64,000 nt of DNA from Gordonia humi (GTDB lineage: Bacteria; Actinomycetota; Actinomycetes; Mycobacteriales; Mycobacteriaceae): the NCBI RefSeq assembly GCF_014197435.1, contig NZ_JACIFP010000001.1, positions 1,426,001 to 1,490,000 on the forward strand, read 5' to 3'. Below are positions 23,739 to 33,706 of the stretch, in pieces. Position 1 is the first letter of the stretch. Each line of letters opens with the position of its first letter. The position numbers were made by a program, and so were the translations under genes. The notes below the pieces were generated by a model. The model did not search any database and was not told the origin of the DNA. It saw only the letters and a list, made by a program, of their open reading frames with translations.

Positions 23739-26072
23739 TCATGCGTCGTAGTGTCGCCCGATCAGCCGGAGCAGGGTGATCGCGTGCTCCTTGTCGAGCG
23801 GCTCGTTGCCGTTGCCGCACTTGGGCGACTGCACGCACGACGGGCAGCCGCTGCTGCAGGCGCACGACGAGACGGCCTCGTCGGTGGCGGCGATCCAGTC
23901 GGCGAACGCCTCGTGGCCGCGTTCGGCGAAGCCCGCACCGCCGGGGAATCCGTCGTAGACGAACACGGTCGGCAGCGACGTCTGCGGATGCATGTCGGTG
24001 GACAGCCCGCCGATGTCCCACCGATCGCAGGTGGCGACCAACCCGAGCATGCCGATCGCGGCGTGTTCCGCGGCGTGCAGGGCGCCCGGGAACTTGTCGG
24101 GGGCGATCCCGGCGTCCACCATCGCGTCGGGGTCCACCGTGTACATCACAGCGCGCGTGGACAACTGCTCTTCGGGGAGGTCGAGGGGGACCTGGTCGAG
24201 GATCTCGCCGGAGAGGGCCTTGCGGAGGAATCCGACCACCTGACTGGTGACGGTCACCTCGGCGAACCCGACGGTCAGCGGGCCGAACGTGCGCTGGGCG
24301 ACGACCCGGTCGATGACCACTTCGCTGACCTCGCGCGGTGACGTGGTCCAGTCCGGCTCCTCCGGGTGCGCGAGGGCCAGTCCCTGGTCCAGGTCGAGTT
24401 CGTCGACCACGTAGCTCACACCCTGGTGCAGATGGACGGCGCCCGGGAACACCGACGTCATCGCGCGAGAGGTGTCCACGGTGCCCAACAACTGCGACGT
24501 CGTGGTGTCCACGATCAGGACCTGTCCGCCGATGCCGCCGCGGATGTCGATGTCGCCGTGGGGGTCCAGGCCCGGCGCCGGGTACCAGCCGGCCCGGCGT
24601 CGTTTGAGATGCCCGTCGGCCACCAGCTCGCCGATCACGTCGACGGCCCGCCAGGCGTGTGCCTCGTCGTCGGAGATCGGGAACTCGGTGGCCGCGCACA
24701 GCAGATGCGGTCCGAGGACGTACGGGTTCGCCGGATCGGTGACGGTCGCCTCGACGGGGCGTTCCAGCAGCGACGCGGGATGATGCACCAGATAGGTGTC
24801 GAGCGGATCGTCGCGGGCCACCATCACCACCAGCGAGCCCTCGCCGCGTCGGCCGGCCCGGCCCGCCTGCTGCCAGAACGAGGCGACGGTCCCCGGATAT
24901 CCGGCCACGACGACGGCGTCCAGGCCGCTGATGTCGACGCCGAGTTCGAGGGCGTTGGTGGTCGCGACACCGAGCAGTTCGCCGTCGGAGAGGGCGCGTT
25001 CGAGCTTGCGACGATCGTCGGCCAGATAACCGGCGCGGTAGGCGGCGACGCGGTCGACCAGTTCGGGCGCCGACTCGGCCAGCAGTTGCTTTGCCTTGAC
25101 CGCGGTCACTTCGACGCCGCGCCGCGACCGCACGAAGCACAGGGTGCGGGCGCCCTCGATCACGAAGTCGGCGAGCAGTCGTGCGGCCTCGGCTCCCGCG
25201 GCGCGTCGGACGGGTGCGCCGTTCTCACCGTGTTCGCCCTCGTCGGCGCCGCCGTCGACGAAGCCGGGCTCCCACATGGCGACGGTGCGCTCGCCGTGCG
25301 GCGACGTGTCGTCGGTGACGGCGACGACGTCGTCGCCGATCAATCGTGACAGCGCCTGCGCGGGATTGGACACGGTCGCGCTCGCGCCGATGACGACCGG
25401 GTCGGCGCCGTAGCGTCGTGCGATCCGCAGCGTCCGTTGCAGGACGAGCGCGGTGTGCGAGCCGAACACGCCGCGATAGTGGTGGCACTCGTCGACGACG
25501 ATGTACTTCAGCCTGGCGAAGAACTGGCGCCATTTGGCGTGCGACGAGCAGATCCCGACGTGCAGCATGTCCGGGTTGGTGAAGATCCATCGCGAATGCA
25601 TCCGGGCCCACCGACGGAGCTCGGTGTCGGTGTCGCCGTCGTACGCGCTCGGCTGCAGATGTCGCAGTGACGGGATGTCGGCGACGATCTGCGCGGCGGC
25701 GCGGAGCTGATCGGCGCCGAGCGCCTTGGTGGGGGACAGGTACAGGGCGGTCGCATTCGGATCCTGGGCGAACGTGGTGAGGATCGGGAGTTGGTACGCG
25801 AGTGACTTTCCCGACGCGGTGCCCGTGCATACGCACACGTGGCGTCCGGCGTACGCGTGATCGGCTGCCTCCACCTGGTGCCGCCACGGCGCGGCGAGCC
25901 CGCGCTCCCGAAAGGCGTCGCGCACCCGCGGATCGACCCACGCCGGCCAATCGGCGAACTCGGCTGTGCGCGTGGGGATCACAGCCATATGGGTGAGTGG
26001 GGAAGTCTCGTCGGCGTCGGTTCCGGCGAGGGTTCTGCCGAGCAGTTCGCTGCCGTAGGTGGCATGCTGCAT
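23739..26072 (-). CDS. MrfA/YprA-like DEAD/DEAH helicase with C-terminal DUF1998
   Basis: 777-residue superfamily 2 helicase, the Rv3649 counterpart, probably in DNA repair (B. subtilis MrfA acts on mitomycin damage). Walker A CTGTASGKS at 82-90, DECHHYRG as motif II, GASATVSNP as motif III, and GYPGTVASFWQQAGRAGRRGEGSL as motif VI. The C-terminal DUF1998 part carries the cysteine cluster CACSSGCPSCVQSPKC near 735-752, the four-Cys metal site. Start 26072 taken; ATG 25988 is an alternative. Ends facing the tad genes. Confidence 0.9.
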   Translation of the reverse strand: MQHATYGSELLGRTLAGTDADETSPLTHMAVIPTRTAEFADWPAWVDPRVRDAFRERGLAAPWRHQVEAADHAYAGRHVCVCTGTASGKSLAYQLPILTTFAQDPNATALYLSPTKALGADQLRAAAQIVADIPSLRHLQPSAYDGDTDTELRRWARMHSRWIFTNPDMLHVGICSSHAKWRQFFARLKYIVVDECHHYRGVFGSHTALVLQRTLRIARRYGADPVVIGASATVSNPAQALSRLIGDDVVAVTDDTSPHGERTVAMWEPGFVDGGADEGEHGENGAPVRRAAGAEAARLLADFVIEGARTLCFVRSRRGVEVTAVKAKQLLAESAPELVDRVAAYRAGYLADDRRKLERALSDGELLGVATTNALELGVDISGLDAVVVAGYPGTVASFWQQAGRAGRRGEGSLVVMVARDDPLDTYLVHHPASLLERPVEATVTDPANPYVLGPHLLCAATEFPISDDEAHAWRAVDVIGELVADGHLKRRRAGWYPAPGLDPHGDIDIRGGIGGQVLIVDTTTSQLLGTVDTSRAMTSVFPGAVHLHQGVSYVVDELDLDQGLALAHPEEPDWTTSPREVSEVVIDRVVAQRTFGPLTVGFAEVTVTSQVVGFLRKALSGEILDQVPLDLPEEQLSTRAVMYTVDPDAMVDAGIAPDKFPGALHAAEHAAIGMLGLVATCDRWDIGGLSTDMHPQTSLPTVFVYDGFPGGAGFAERGHEAFADWIAATDEAVSSCACSSGCPSCVQSPKCGNGNEPLDKEHAITLLRLIGRHYDA

Positions 26073-26204
26073 CGGCGTCGCTCCAGGGTGTTCGGGATGA
26101 GTAAGTCAGCTTACCCTCGTTGCGATCGGGTGGCCGATTGCAACGAATTGGATTCGTGAGTGCCTAAAAGTATCGCCACGGCCGGAAACATGGTTAGCTG
26201 AACA

Positions 26205-26364
26205 CGGTCGCACACTCCGTTTCAAGGACGGAGTTCGTTGCGAGCGTGGTACTGCAGTCGGTTCCACCGCCATCCGGCGGGGTCTAGTTGAGGTATAGCG
26301 GTCGGAACAGACCCCCGTCGAGGACGCTCCACGGCGGGAGAATGAAAAGTTAGGAATGCAGTAA
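26205..26364 (+). promoter_or_regulatory. Long structured leader of cspA
   Basis: The 290 bp between the helicase and cspA hold no gene. A stem ACTCCGT (26214-26220) with ACGGAGT (26228-26234) and further GC-rich arms lie in what would be a 5' leader of about 150 nt, as is usual for cold-shock genes. The exact promoter was not identified. Confidence 0.4.
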
Positions 26365-26568
26365 ATGGCACAGGGCACTGTGAAGTGGTTCAACGCGGAG
26401 AAGGGCTTCGGCTTCATCGCGCCTGACGAGGGTAACGACGACGTGTTCGTCCACTACTCGGAGATTCAGGGCAACGGCTTCCGCACCCTCGAAGAGAACC
26501 AGCGCGTGGAGTTCGAGGTCGGCCAGGGCACCAAGGGCCCGCAGGCCACCGGCGTCCGCGCAGTCTGA
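26365..26568 (+). CDS. cspA: Cold shock protein
   Basis: 67 residues, a complete cold-shock domain: [28 protein letters not shown] contains both RNA-binding motifs (GFGFI and VFVHY). Single-stranded nucleic acid chaperone of the cytoplasm. Position matches Rv3648c between helicase and topA. Long structured leader upstream, strong terminator downstream. Confidence 0.95.
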   Translation: MAQGTVKWFNAEKGFGFIAPDEGNDDVFVHYSEIQGNGFRTLEENQRVEFEVGQGTKGPQATGVRAV

Positions 26569-26608
26569 TTTCGCACGTCCTGCACAGGACGTCACAGACT
26601 TCTAGAGA

Positions 26609-26644
26609 ACACTCCCGGTCCCGCTTCGGCGGGGCCGGGAGTGT
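26609..26644 (+). terminator. Terminator of cspA
   Basis: 16-bp stem (26609-26624 with 26629-26644) closed by a TTCG tetraloop with one G-T wobble, 41 bp after the cspA stop. Confidence 0.85.
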
Positions 26645-26671
26645 CGCGTTGTGGCACAGTAAGATCGACGT

Positions 26672-27247
26672 GTGAGCCAGATGTCGTTGTTCTCCGCGGA
26701 CACCGAAGACCCCGTGATCGATGATCTCGCGGGTCTCCTCGCCGCGCAGGGCCAGTCGGTTCACACGAGCCTGGGCGCACGGGTGTCCGTCGTGGTGAGC
26801 GCGCAGTGGCGCGCCGACGAGATCGCCGCCGACATCCGGACCACCGGACTCGACGCGGAGACCCTCGCATCAGACGAGGGGTCGCCCATCGCCCGAACCG
26901 AAGCGAATCCGCGGATCACCGCGCTGCACCGTCGGTGGTCGACCGGTGCGGTGAAATCGGTCCCCGACGGCTGGACCCCGAGTGCCCGTGCGTTGCGGCT
27001 CTGGGTGCTCGCCGCCGGTCACTGCGACGGTCCGCACTATCTGCTCAGACTGGACCCGAGCGCCCCCGAGACCCATGCGCCACTGGCGACCGCGTTGATG
27101 CGCGTCGGTGTCGCCCCCACTCTGATCGGCGCGCGCGGCAGTCATCCGGCGCTGCGCGTGTCCGGCCGCAAACGTCTGACTCGACTGGCCGAGACCATCG
27201 GTGCGGCGCCGGACGCGGCCCCCGACCGGGTGTGGCCCGGTCCCTGA
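26672..27247 (+). CDS. Conserved hypothetical protein, Rv3647c-like
   Basis: 191 residues encoded between cspA and topA, the place of Rv3647c in M. tuberculosis, and of like length. No motif recognised; starts SQMSLFSADTEDPVIDDLAGLL and ends Pro-rich (APDAAPDRVWPGP). GTG 26672 lies 6 nt after TAAGAT (26660-26665), so it is probably translated from a leaderless mRNA. Function unknown. Confidence 0.75.
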   Translation: MSQMSLFSADTEDPVIDDLAGLLAAQGQSVHTSLGARVSVVVSAQWRADEIAADIRTTGLDAETLASDEGSPIARTEANPRITALHRRWSTGAVKSVPDGWTPSARALRLWVLAAGHCDGPHYLLRLDPSAPETHAPLATALMRVGVAPTLIGARGSHPALRVSGRKRLTRLAETIGAAPDAAPDRVWPGP

Positions 27248-27363
27248 CTCGCTCGGGAACAACCGGAGCGTTCGGTCCGTTAGCCGGGGTGGAGTGCAAA
27301 CGACACCGTATATAAGGTACAACGGCATCCAACACCAGAACACCGGACCGAAGGGCTCGCTAC

Positions 27364-30300
27364 GTGGCCGCCACTGACAGTGCTAACCCCGCTATCCGTC
27401 GACTCGTCATCGTCGAGTCGCCGACTAAAGCGCGCAAGATCGCGGGGTACCTCGGCGCGAACTACGTCGTCGAATCGTCACGTGGACACATTCGGGACCT
27501 TCCGCGCGGAGCCGCTGACGTGCCCGCCAAGTACAAGGGGCAGCCGTGGGCCCGCCTCGGTGTGAACGTCGACGACGGCTTCGAACCGCTGTACGTGGTG
27601 TCCGCGGACAAGAAGTCGACGGTCTCGGAACTGCGCGCGCTGATGCGCGACGTGGACGAGCTCTACCTCGCGACGGACGGTGACCGCGAGGGTGAGGCCA
27701 TCGCCTGGCATCTCCTGGAGACCTTGAAGCCGAAGATCCCGGTCAAGCGCATGGTGTTCCACGAGATCACCGAACCCGCGATCATCGCCGCCGCCGAGAA
27801 CCCGCGCGACCTCGACATCGACCTGGTGGACGCCCAGGAGACCCGACGCATCCTCGACCGCCTGTACGGCTACGAGGTGTCGCCGGTCCTGTGGAAGAAG
27901 GTCATGCCGAAGCTGTCGGCGGGCCGTGTCCAGTCGGTCGCCACGCGCGTCATCGTCGAGCGTGAACGTGAGCGGATGGCGTTCGTGTCCGCCGACTACT
28001 GGGACATCGCCGCGACGATGGACGCGGGCGCCGACGCCAGACCGCGCACCTTCTCATCGCGTCTGGTGAGTGTGAACGACGACCGAGTCGCCACCGGCCG
28101 CGACTTCGGTTCCGACGGCAGGCTCAAGAAGGGCGCGGGTGTCACCGTCCTCGACAGCGCCCGTGCCACCGCGCTCGCGGCGGGGCTCGAAGGCGCCGCA
28201 CTCACCGTCACCTCGGTCGAGGAGAAGCCGTACACGCGTCGCCCGTATGCGCCGTTCATGACCTCGACGCTGCAGCAGGAGGCCGGTCGCAAACTGCGTT
28301 TCACCTCCGATCGCACCATGCGGATCGCGCAGCGCCTGTACGAGAACGGCTACATCACCTATATGCGAACCGACTCGACGACGCTGTCGGAGTCGGCCAT
28401 CAACGCCGCTCGCGCACAGGCTCGAGACCTGTACGGCGACAAGTTCGTTCACGCGACGCCGCGTCAGTACAACCGCAAGGTGAAGAACGCGCAGGAGGCC
28501 CACGAGGCGATCCGCCCCGCGGGCGAGACCTTCCGCACCCCCGGTCAGGTCGCCTCCGCGCTCGACACCGACGAGTTCCGCCTGTACGAGCTGATCTGGC
28601 AGCGCACGGTCGCCTCGCAGATGGCCGACGCCCGCGGCACCACGATGAGCTTGAAGATCGGCGGCCGGGCGGCGACCGGCGAAGAGGTCACGTTCTCCTC
28701 GTCCGGCCGCACCATCACCTTTCCCGGCTTCCTGTCGGCGTACGTCGAGACCGTCGACGACCTCGCCGGAGGTCAGGCCGACGACGCCGAGAGTCGTCTG
28801 CCGAACCTGGTCGAGGGCCAGTCGCTGACCGCCGAGTCCCTCGTCGCCGACGGGCATTCGACCAATCCGCCGGCCCGGTACACCGAGGCGTCGCTGGTCA
28901 AGGTCCTCGAAGAGCTCGGCATCGGCCGGCCGTCGACGTACGCGTCGATCATCGGCACCATCCAGGACCGCGGATACGTCATCAAGAAGGGCAATGCGCT
29001 GGTCCCGTCGTGGATCGCGTTCGCCGTCGTCGGTCTGTTGGAGGGCTACTTCAACAGCCTCGTCGACTACGACTTCACCGCATCCCTGGAAGACGACCTC
29101 GACCAGATCGCCAACGGCAACCAGAATCGGGTCAGTTGGCTCACCGAGTTCTACTTCGGCGACGACGCCGAGACCGCCCCTGAGACGACCGACAAGGACG
29201 CGGCGGGCGCCATCGCGCGGGCTGGCGGACTCAAGAAGCTCGTCGGCGTCAATCTGGAGGGCATCGACGCCCGCGAGGTGAACTCGATCAAGCTGTTCGA
29301 CGACTCGCAGGGGCGACCCATCGTCGTGCGTGTCGGACGGTACGGCCCGTATCTCGAGCGCAACGTCGCCGGACCCGATGCCGAACCCGACCTCAAGCGC
29401 GCGAATCTGCCGTCGGACATGACCCCCGACGAGCTGACCCTCGAAGTGGCCGAGAAGCTCTTCGAGACCCCGCAGGAGGGCCGCGAGCTCGGTGTGGATC
29501 CGGTGACCGGTCACCGCATCGTCGCCAAAGAAGGACGATTCGGTCCGTACGTCACCGAGATCCTTCCGGAGGAACCCGACGACGACGGCGACGGCGCACC
29601 CGTGCCGACGATTCCGGCGGGGCCCACCCCGCGCGACGGCGGGGAGCTTCCCACCGGTGGTGTCGTCTCGCTCGACGACGTGCCGTCCGGCGGTGTCGCC
29701 ACGGCGACCTCGACCGAGACCGCCAAGAAGACCGTGAAGAAGACGGCCAAGAAGGCTGCGAAGAAGGCGGGCCCGAAGCCGCGCACCGGTTCGCTGTTCA
29801 AGTCGATGGACATCTCGACCGTCACCCTCGACGATGCGCTCAAGCTCCTGTCGCTGCCGCGCGTGGTGGGGGTGGACCCGGCGTCGAACGAGGAGATCAC
29901 CGCTCAGAACGGCCGATACGGGCCGTACCTGAAGAAGGGGACCGATTCGCGCTCGCTGACCTCCGAGGACCAGTTGTTCTCGGTGACGCTCGACGAGGCG
30001 CTCAAGATCTACTCCGAGCCGAAGCGTCGCGGTCGTGCGGCCGCCGCGCCGCCGCTGCGCGAGCTCGGGAAGAACGATGACGTCAGCGGCGGCGCCATGG
30101 TCATCAAGGACGGCCGTTTCGGCCCGTATGTGACCGACGGCGAGACCAACGCCAGCCTGCGCAAGGGCGACGAGGTCGCGTCGATCACGCCGGAGCGTGC
30201 GATGGAGCTGCTCGCCGACCGTCGTGCTCGCGGGCCGGCCAAGAAGGCTGCGAAGAAGACCGCCAAGAAGACCACGGCGAAGAAGACGGCAGCCACGACC

Positions 30301-30441
30301 ACGGCGGCGAAGAAGACCACGGCAGCCAAGAAGACCACCGCGAAGAAGACCACCGCGGCGAAGAAGAGTACGGCGGCCAAGAAGACCACCGCGGCCAAGA
30401 AGACCACCGCGAAGAAGGCCGCGCCGAAGAAGACCGACTGA
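27364..30441 (+). CDS. topA: DNA topoisomerase I
   Basis: Type IA topoisomerase that relaxes negative supercoils. 1025 residues: Toprim domain from LVIVESPTKARKIAGYLG and YLATDGDREGEAI, catalytic Tyr333 in GYITYMRTDSTTL, then repeated C-terminal TopA domains with GRYGPYL/GRFGPYV motifs (four copies) that replace zinc fingers, as in mycobacteria. The last about 70 residues are an (A/T)AKKT-rich basic tail, as in other actinobacterial TopA. GTG start; TATATAAGGTA at 27309-27319 is the likely promoter. Confidence 0.97.
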   Translation: MAATDSANPAIRRLVIVESPTKARKIAGYLGANYVVESSRGHIRDLPRGAADVPAKYKGQPWARLGVNVDDGFEPLYVVSADKKSTVSELRALMRDVDELYLATDGDREGEAIAWHLLETLKPKIPVKRMVFHEITEPAIIAAAENPRDLDIDLVDAQETRRILDRLYGYEVSPVLWKKVMPKLSAGRVQSVATRVIVERERERMAFVSADYWDIAATMDAGADARPRTFSSRLVSVNDDRVATGRDFGSDGRLKKGAGVTVLDSARATALAAGLEGAALTVTSVEEKPYTRRPYAPFMTSTLQQEAGRKLRFTSDRTMRIAQRLYENGYITYMRTDSTTLSESAINAARAQARDLYGDKFVHATPRQYNRKVKNAQEAHEAIRPAGETFRTPGQVASALDTDEFRLYELIWQRTVASQMADARGTTMSLKIGGRAATGEEVTFSSSGRTITFPGFLSAYVETVDDLAGGQADDAESRLPNLVEGQSLTAESLVADGHSTNPPARYTEASLVKVLEELGIGRPSTYASIIGTIQDRGYVIKKGNALVPSWIAFAVVGLLEGYFNSLVDYDFTASLEDDLDQIANGNQNRVSWLTEFYFGDDAETAPETTDKDAAGAIARAGGLKKLVGVNLEGIDAREVNSIKLFDDSQGRPIVVRVGRYGPYLERNVAGPDAEPDLKRANLPSDMTPDELTLEVAEKLFETPQEGRELGVDPVTGHRIVAKEGRFGPYVTEILPEEPDDDGDGAPVPTIPAGPTPRDGGELPTGGVVSLDDVPSGGVATATSTETAKKTVKKTAKKAAKKAGPKPRTGSLFKSMDISTVTLDDALKLLSLPRVVGVDPASNEEITAQNGRYGPYLKKGTDSRSLTSEDQLFSVTLDEALKIYSEPKRRGRAAAAPPLRELGKNDDVSGGAMVIKDGRFGPYVTDGETNASLRKGDEVASITPERAMELLADRRARGPAKKAAKKTAKKTTAKKTAATTTAAKKTTAAKKTTAKKTTAAKKSTAAKKTTAAKKTTAKKAAPKKTD

Positions 30442-30468
30442 CCTGGCGACCGACGCGCTGTCGAGCGT

Positions 30469-30511
30469 GATCTGCTCCCGCCTCGCGTTACACGCGGAGC
30501 GGGAGCAGATC
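30469..30511. terminator. Convergent terminator of topA and the cyclase gene
   Basis: 13-bp perfect arms GATCTGCTCCCGC (30469-30481) and 30499-30511, with an inner CGCG pairing around TTACA, between topA (+) and the cyclase (-). Confidence 0.8.
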
Positions 30512-30561
30512 TGCGTCGTGGAACAGCGACATCGATCCGCGCGACGATGCGAGGGCCGAGC

Positions 30562-32157
30562 TCAGTCCTCGGACTCGGGGCGCACGATCACCGGGAGCGG
30601 CGACGTCGACGTCGGCGAGTTCACGTCGATGTCGGGGCGAGCCAGGAGGGTCTCGATGCCCCGGCCGCGGAGTTCGACGCCTTCGCCGATCGCCCAGTGC
30701 GCGGCCTCGGCGTCGCTCGCGAGGAAGGTCGCCCGTGCCGACCCGAGGACGCGAGTGGCCTCGTCCTTCGCGAGTTCGGTGAGGCGGGCGGCCTCGTTCA
30801 CCGGGTCGCCGATCACCGTGTACTCCAGCCGCTGCTGCGCACCGATGTGCCCGGCGACGGCCTTGCCCGCGGACACTCCGATGCCCATGTCCACATCGCC
30901 GAGGCGTCGATCGAGTTCCACGCGCAGTTCGCGTGCGGCGGCGAGGGCGGCCCCGGCGAAGTCCTCCTGGTCGAGCGGAGCGCCGAAGATCGCCAGCGCC
31001 GCGTCGCCCTGGAACTTGTTGACGAAGCCGCCGTGCCGTCCCACCACCTCGACGACGATCTGGAAGAACTCGTTGAGCAGCCCCACCACTTCGCGCGGCG
31101 GTCGGTTCACGGCCAGCCGGGTGGACCCGACGATGTCCACGAACAGCACGCCGACATAGCGTTCCTCGCCGCCGAGTTCGGTGCCGGTCTCGATGGCACG
31201 GCGAGCCACGTCCTCGCCGACGTAACGGCCGAACAGGTTCCGCAGTTCCTGCCGTTCTCGGACATCGGAGACCATGTCGTTGAACCCGGCCTGCAGTGCG
31301 CCGAGATCGTTGCCGTCGTACACCTTCACGGCCACATTCAAGTTGCCCGCCCGAACCTGGGCCAGGGCCAGCCGGAGCTGCTTGATCGGGTCGGTGATCG
31401 AACCGACCAGCCTCGTGATCGCCAACAACCCGAATACGAGCGACGCCGACGCCATCCACAAGATGGGACGCTGCAGCCCCTCGGCGTCGGTGTCGATGAA
31501 CTCCAGCCGCTGCAGGGTGATCAGGGCGATGATCACCAGCATGGGAACGGCCACCGTCACACCCCAGAACGAGCTGATCCGGGTCGTGATGCCCGGCGCG
31601 TGGACGCTGTCGGGATCGTTCGCCATGGCTGCGACGGTGATCGGGCGCAGCACGCGTTCGGACTGCATGAACGAGAGCACACCGGTGACCAGTGCGCCGA
31701 CCAGGCTGGCGAGAGCGACGAGGATGGCGTCCTTGCCGGAGGTCGTCACCCAGTTGATCAACGACAGGAGGACGCCGCCGACCGTCCACAACGCGAGATT
31801 GACGATGCTCAGGAGCGTAGGCAGCTGGAGGGCGCGGCGTCGTGCGGCGGCGTCGTCGGCCCGGGATCTGCGTCGGTGCCAGATCAGGACCGGAAGGCTG
31901 AGCCGGGTCACGACGTACATTCCGACGAGTACGGCGATCACGAGGTACACGCCGAAGGCGAGCTGGTTGTAGGCGTCCGCGTCGCTGATGGAGAACGAGT
32001 CGGCCGGAGGCATACCCCACCGGAGGAATGCGAACGTGAACAACGCGCCGATCAAGTTGGCGCGCAACAGGTCGAGGGCAAGGATCGGCCACGGAGTGTG
32101 CGACAGCCAGCGCAGGGTATGCGCCAGTCTGGCGAGCCCGAACCGTCTTGCTACCAC
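30562..32157 (-). CDS. Membrane adenylate/guanylate cyclase with HAMP domain
   Basis: Class III nucleotide cyclase, the Rv3645 counterpart. 531 residues: six hydrophobic segments in the first about 270, HAMP domain (SITDPIKQLRLALAQVRAGNLNVAVKVYDGNDLGALQAGFNDMV), then the cyclase domain with metal Asp in GVLFVDIVGSTRLA, the second metal Asp in FQGDAALAIFG, and GVSAGKAVAGHIGAQQRLEYTVIGDPVNEAARL. GTG 32157 lies 6 nt after TACCGT, the leaderless pattern; a TTG at 32184 would add 9 residues. Divergent from holB. Confidence 0.9.
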   Translation of the reverse strand: MVARRFGLARLAHTLRWLSHTPWPILALDLLRANLIGALFTFAFLRWGMPPADSFSISDADAYNQLAFGVYLVIAVLVGMYVVTRLSLPVLIWHRRRSRADDAAARRRALQLPTLLSIVNLALWTVGGVLLSLINWVTTSGKDAILVALASLVGALVTGVLSFMQSERVLRPITVAAMANDPDSVHAPGITTRISSFWGVTVAVPMLVIIALITLQRLEFIDTDAEGLQRPILWMASASLVFGLLAITRLVGSITDPIKQLRLALAQVRAGNLNVAVKVYDGNDLGALQAGFNDMVSDVRERQELRNLFGRYVGEDVARRAIETGTELGGEERYVGVLFVDIVGSTRLAVNRPPREVVGLLNEFFQIVVEVVGRHGGFVNKFQGDAALAIFGAPLDQEDFAGAALAAARELRVELDRRLGDVDMGIGVSAGKAVAGHIGAQQRLEYTVIGDPVNEAARLTELAKDEATRVLGSARATFLASDAEAAHWAIGEGVELRGRGIETLLARPDIDVNSPTSTSPLPVIVRPESED

Positions 32158-32240
32158 GAGTCCACGGTAGCCGCCTGCTTGCAATTGTTAAACGGGTTGC
32201 CGATGGGCGATCGTCTGAACAGGGGCTTAGGCTGGCGGAT

Positions 32241-33509
32241 GTGACTAATGTCTTCGACCGGATGATCGGGCAGGAGCTGCTGGCCGGTGAGTTGCGCGAC
32301 GCTGCGCGTTCGGCGCGGGCCGTTGCGGCGCGGATCGACGAGGCGGACGACGGCGCCGTCTCGATGTTCGCCGACGACCCGGTGGACGAGCTGCCGGTCG
32401 GCGTGCGCGAGTCGATGACCCATGCCTGGTTGTTCACCGGCCCGCCGGGCAGCGGCCGATCGGTCGCGGCGACGGCGTTCGCGGCCGCGCTGGAATGCAC
32501 CTCGCCCGAGGAGGTCGGGTGCGGGGAGTGCCGCGCCTGCACGACGGTGATGGGCGGTACGCACGGCGACGTCCGACACATCCAGCCGGAGGGACTGTCG
32601 ATCTCGGTGCGTCAGATCCGCGACATCGTCTCGCTCGCGGCACGGAGGCCGACCACCGGCCGGTGGCAGATCGTCATCGTCGAGGACGCCGACCGGCTCA
32701 CGGAGAACGGTGCCAACGCCCTCCTGAAATCGGTCGAGGAACCGCCGGAGCGGACCCTGTTCCTACTGTGCGCACCGTCGGTGGCACCGGAGGACATCGC
32801 GATCACCCTGAGGTCCCGCTGCCGCCATGTGGCGTTGACCGCGCCGTCGAGCGAGCAGATCGCGCAGGTGCTGATCGAGCGGGACGGCATCGACCCCGAA
32901 CCGGCGCGGTGGGCGGCATCGGTGTCAGGCGGTCACGTCGGACGCGCCAAGCGTCTGGCGACCGATCCGCAGTCGCGGCAGCAGCGGGAGCAGGCGCTGA
33001 GTCTGGCGCGGGCGGCGACCCGCGAGTCGACCGCGTTCGCGGCCGCGGACACGCTCGTGAAGACCGCGACCGAGACCGCCACCGCGATCAGTGCCGAGAT
33101 CGACGCGGCCGAGACCGAGGAGCTGATGACGGCTCTGGGCGCGGGCGGCACCGGCAAGGGCACCGCCCGCCCGCCGCGCGGTACGGCCGGCGCGGTGAAA
33201 GAACTCGAGAAACAGCAGAAGTCGCGCCGTACGCGCATGATGCGCGATGTCCTCGACCGCGCTCTCGTCGATCTCGCCGCCCTGTTCCGGGACGCGCTGT
33301 CGCGTTCGCTGGGAGCTCGCGTGACGCTCATGCACCCGGACAAGGAGGACGATCTCATCGACGGCATGGCGCGCTACGCCTCGCCGGAGAAGCTCCTCGC
33401 GTGCATCGAGGCGGTCCTCGAGTGCCGGGAGTCGCTCGACATGAACGTCAAACCGAAATTCGCGGTCGGCGCGATGGTCGTCTCGCTCGGTGACCAGCTC
33501 CGCCAGTAG
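32241..33509 (+). CDS. holB: DNA polymerase III subunit delta'
   Basis: Clamp-loader subunit. 422 residues starting VTNVFDRMIGQ; AWLFTGPPGSGRSVAA is the (degenerate) P-loop, GCGECRACTTVMGGTH the zinc-binding cysteine cluster, and VIVEDADRLTENGANALLKSVEEPPERTLFLL plus TLRSRCRHV the conserved delta' motifs. GTG 32241 follows TAGGCT (32228-32233) by 7 nt, so leaderless. Same place as Rv3644c beside the cyclase gene. Confidence 0.93.
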   Translation: MTNVFDRMIGQELLAGELRDAARSARAVAARIDEADDGAVSMFADDPVDELPVGVRESMTHAWLFTGPPGSGRSVAATAFAAALECTSPEEVGCGECRACTTVMGGTHGDVRHIQPEGLSISVRQIRDIVSLAARRPTTGRWQIVIVEDADRLTENGANALLKSVEEPPERTLFLLCAPSVAPEDIAITLRSRCRHVALTAPSSEQIAQVLIERDGIDPEPARWAASVSGGHVGRAKRLATDPQSRQQREQALSLARAATRESTAFAAADTLVKTATETATAISAEIDAAETEELMTALGAGGTGKGTARPPRGTAGAVKELEKQQKSRRTRMMRDVLDRALVDLAALFRDALSRSLGARVTLMHPDKEDDLIDGMARYASPEKLLACIEAVLECRESLDMNVKPKFAVGAMVVSLGDQLRQ

Positions 33510-33677
33510 TCACAGCAGTAGCAGTAACAGCAGTAGCAGTGCGGGAACGACGACCCGGGCGTTCACGGTCGCTGCTCGCGTGTGACGGGTCGAGTCCAGC
33601 CAGGTCACAACGTCGCAGGCGTCGGCGGGCGACGGCGGGTCGTGGAGCTGCCGCGGACTGACTGCCACGTCCCACAT
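33510..33677 (-). CDS. Putative small tail-anchored protein with poly-Leu end
   Basis: 55-residue frame (MWDVAVSPRQLHDPPSPADA...). The last about 16 residues are VVVPALLLLLLLLL-like, encoded by a CTG/CTA/TTA microsatellite (AGCAGT-type repeat on the plus strand, 33513-33540). Codon third positions are mostly G/C, which supports coding. It abuts the holB stop on the other strand. Could be a small tail-anchored membrane protein or a chance frame. Confidence 0.35.
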   Translation of the reverse strand: MWDVAVSPRQLHDPPSPADACDVVTWLDSTRHTRAATVNARVVVPALLLLLLLLL

Positions 33678-33706
33678 CTTCCGTCGCGTGCGTGCGTGCG
33701 ACGGCA

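Noticed and set aside
28054..29514. 486-residue antisense frame in topA
   Set aside because: Explained by third-position GC of topA; sequence has no recognisable family.
30230..30435. Repetitive AAGAAGACC-type DNA at the end of topA
   Set aside because: It simply encodes the Lys/Ala/Thr tail normal for actinobacterial TopA; not an independent repeat element.
33513..33540. CAG-type microsatellite as a phase-variation tract
   Set aside because: The unit is a multiple of three, so changes would not shift frame, and it lies outside holB.
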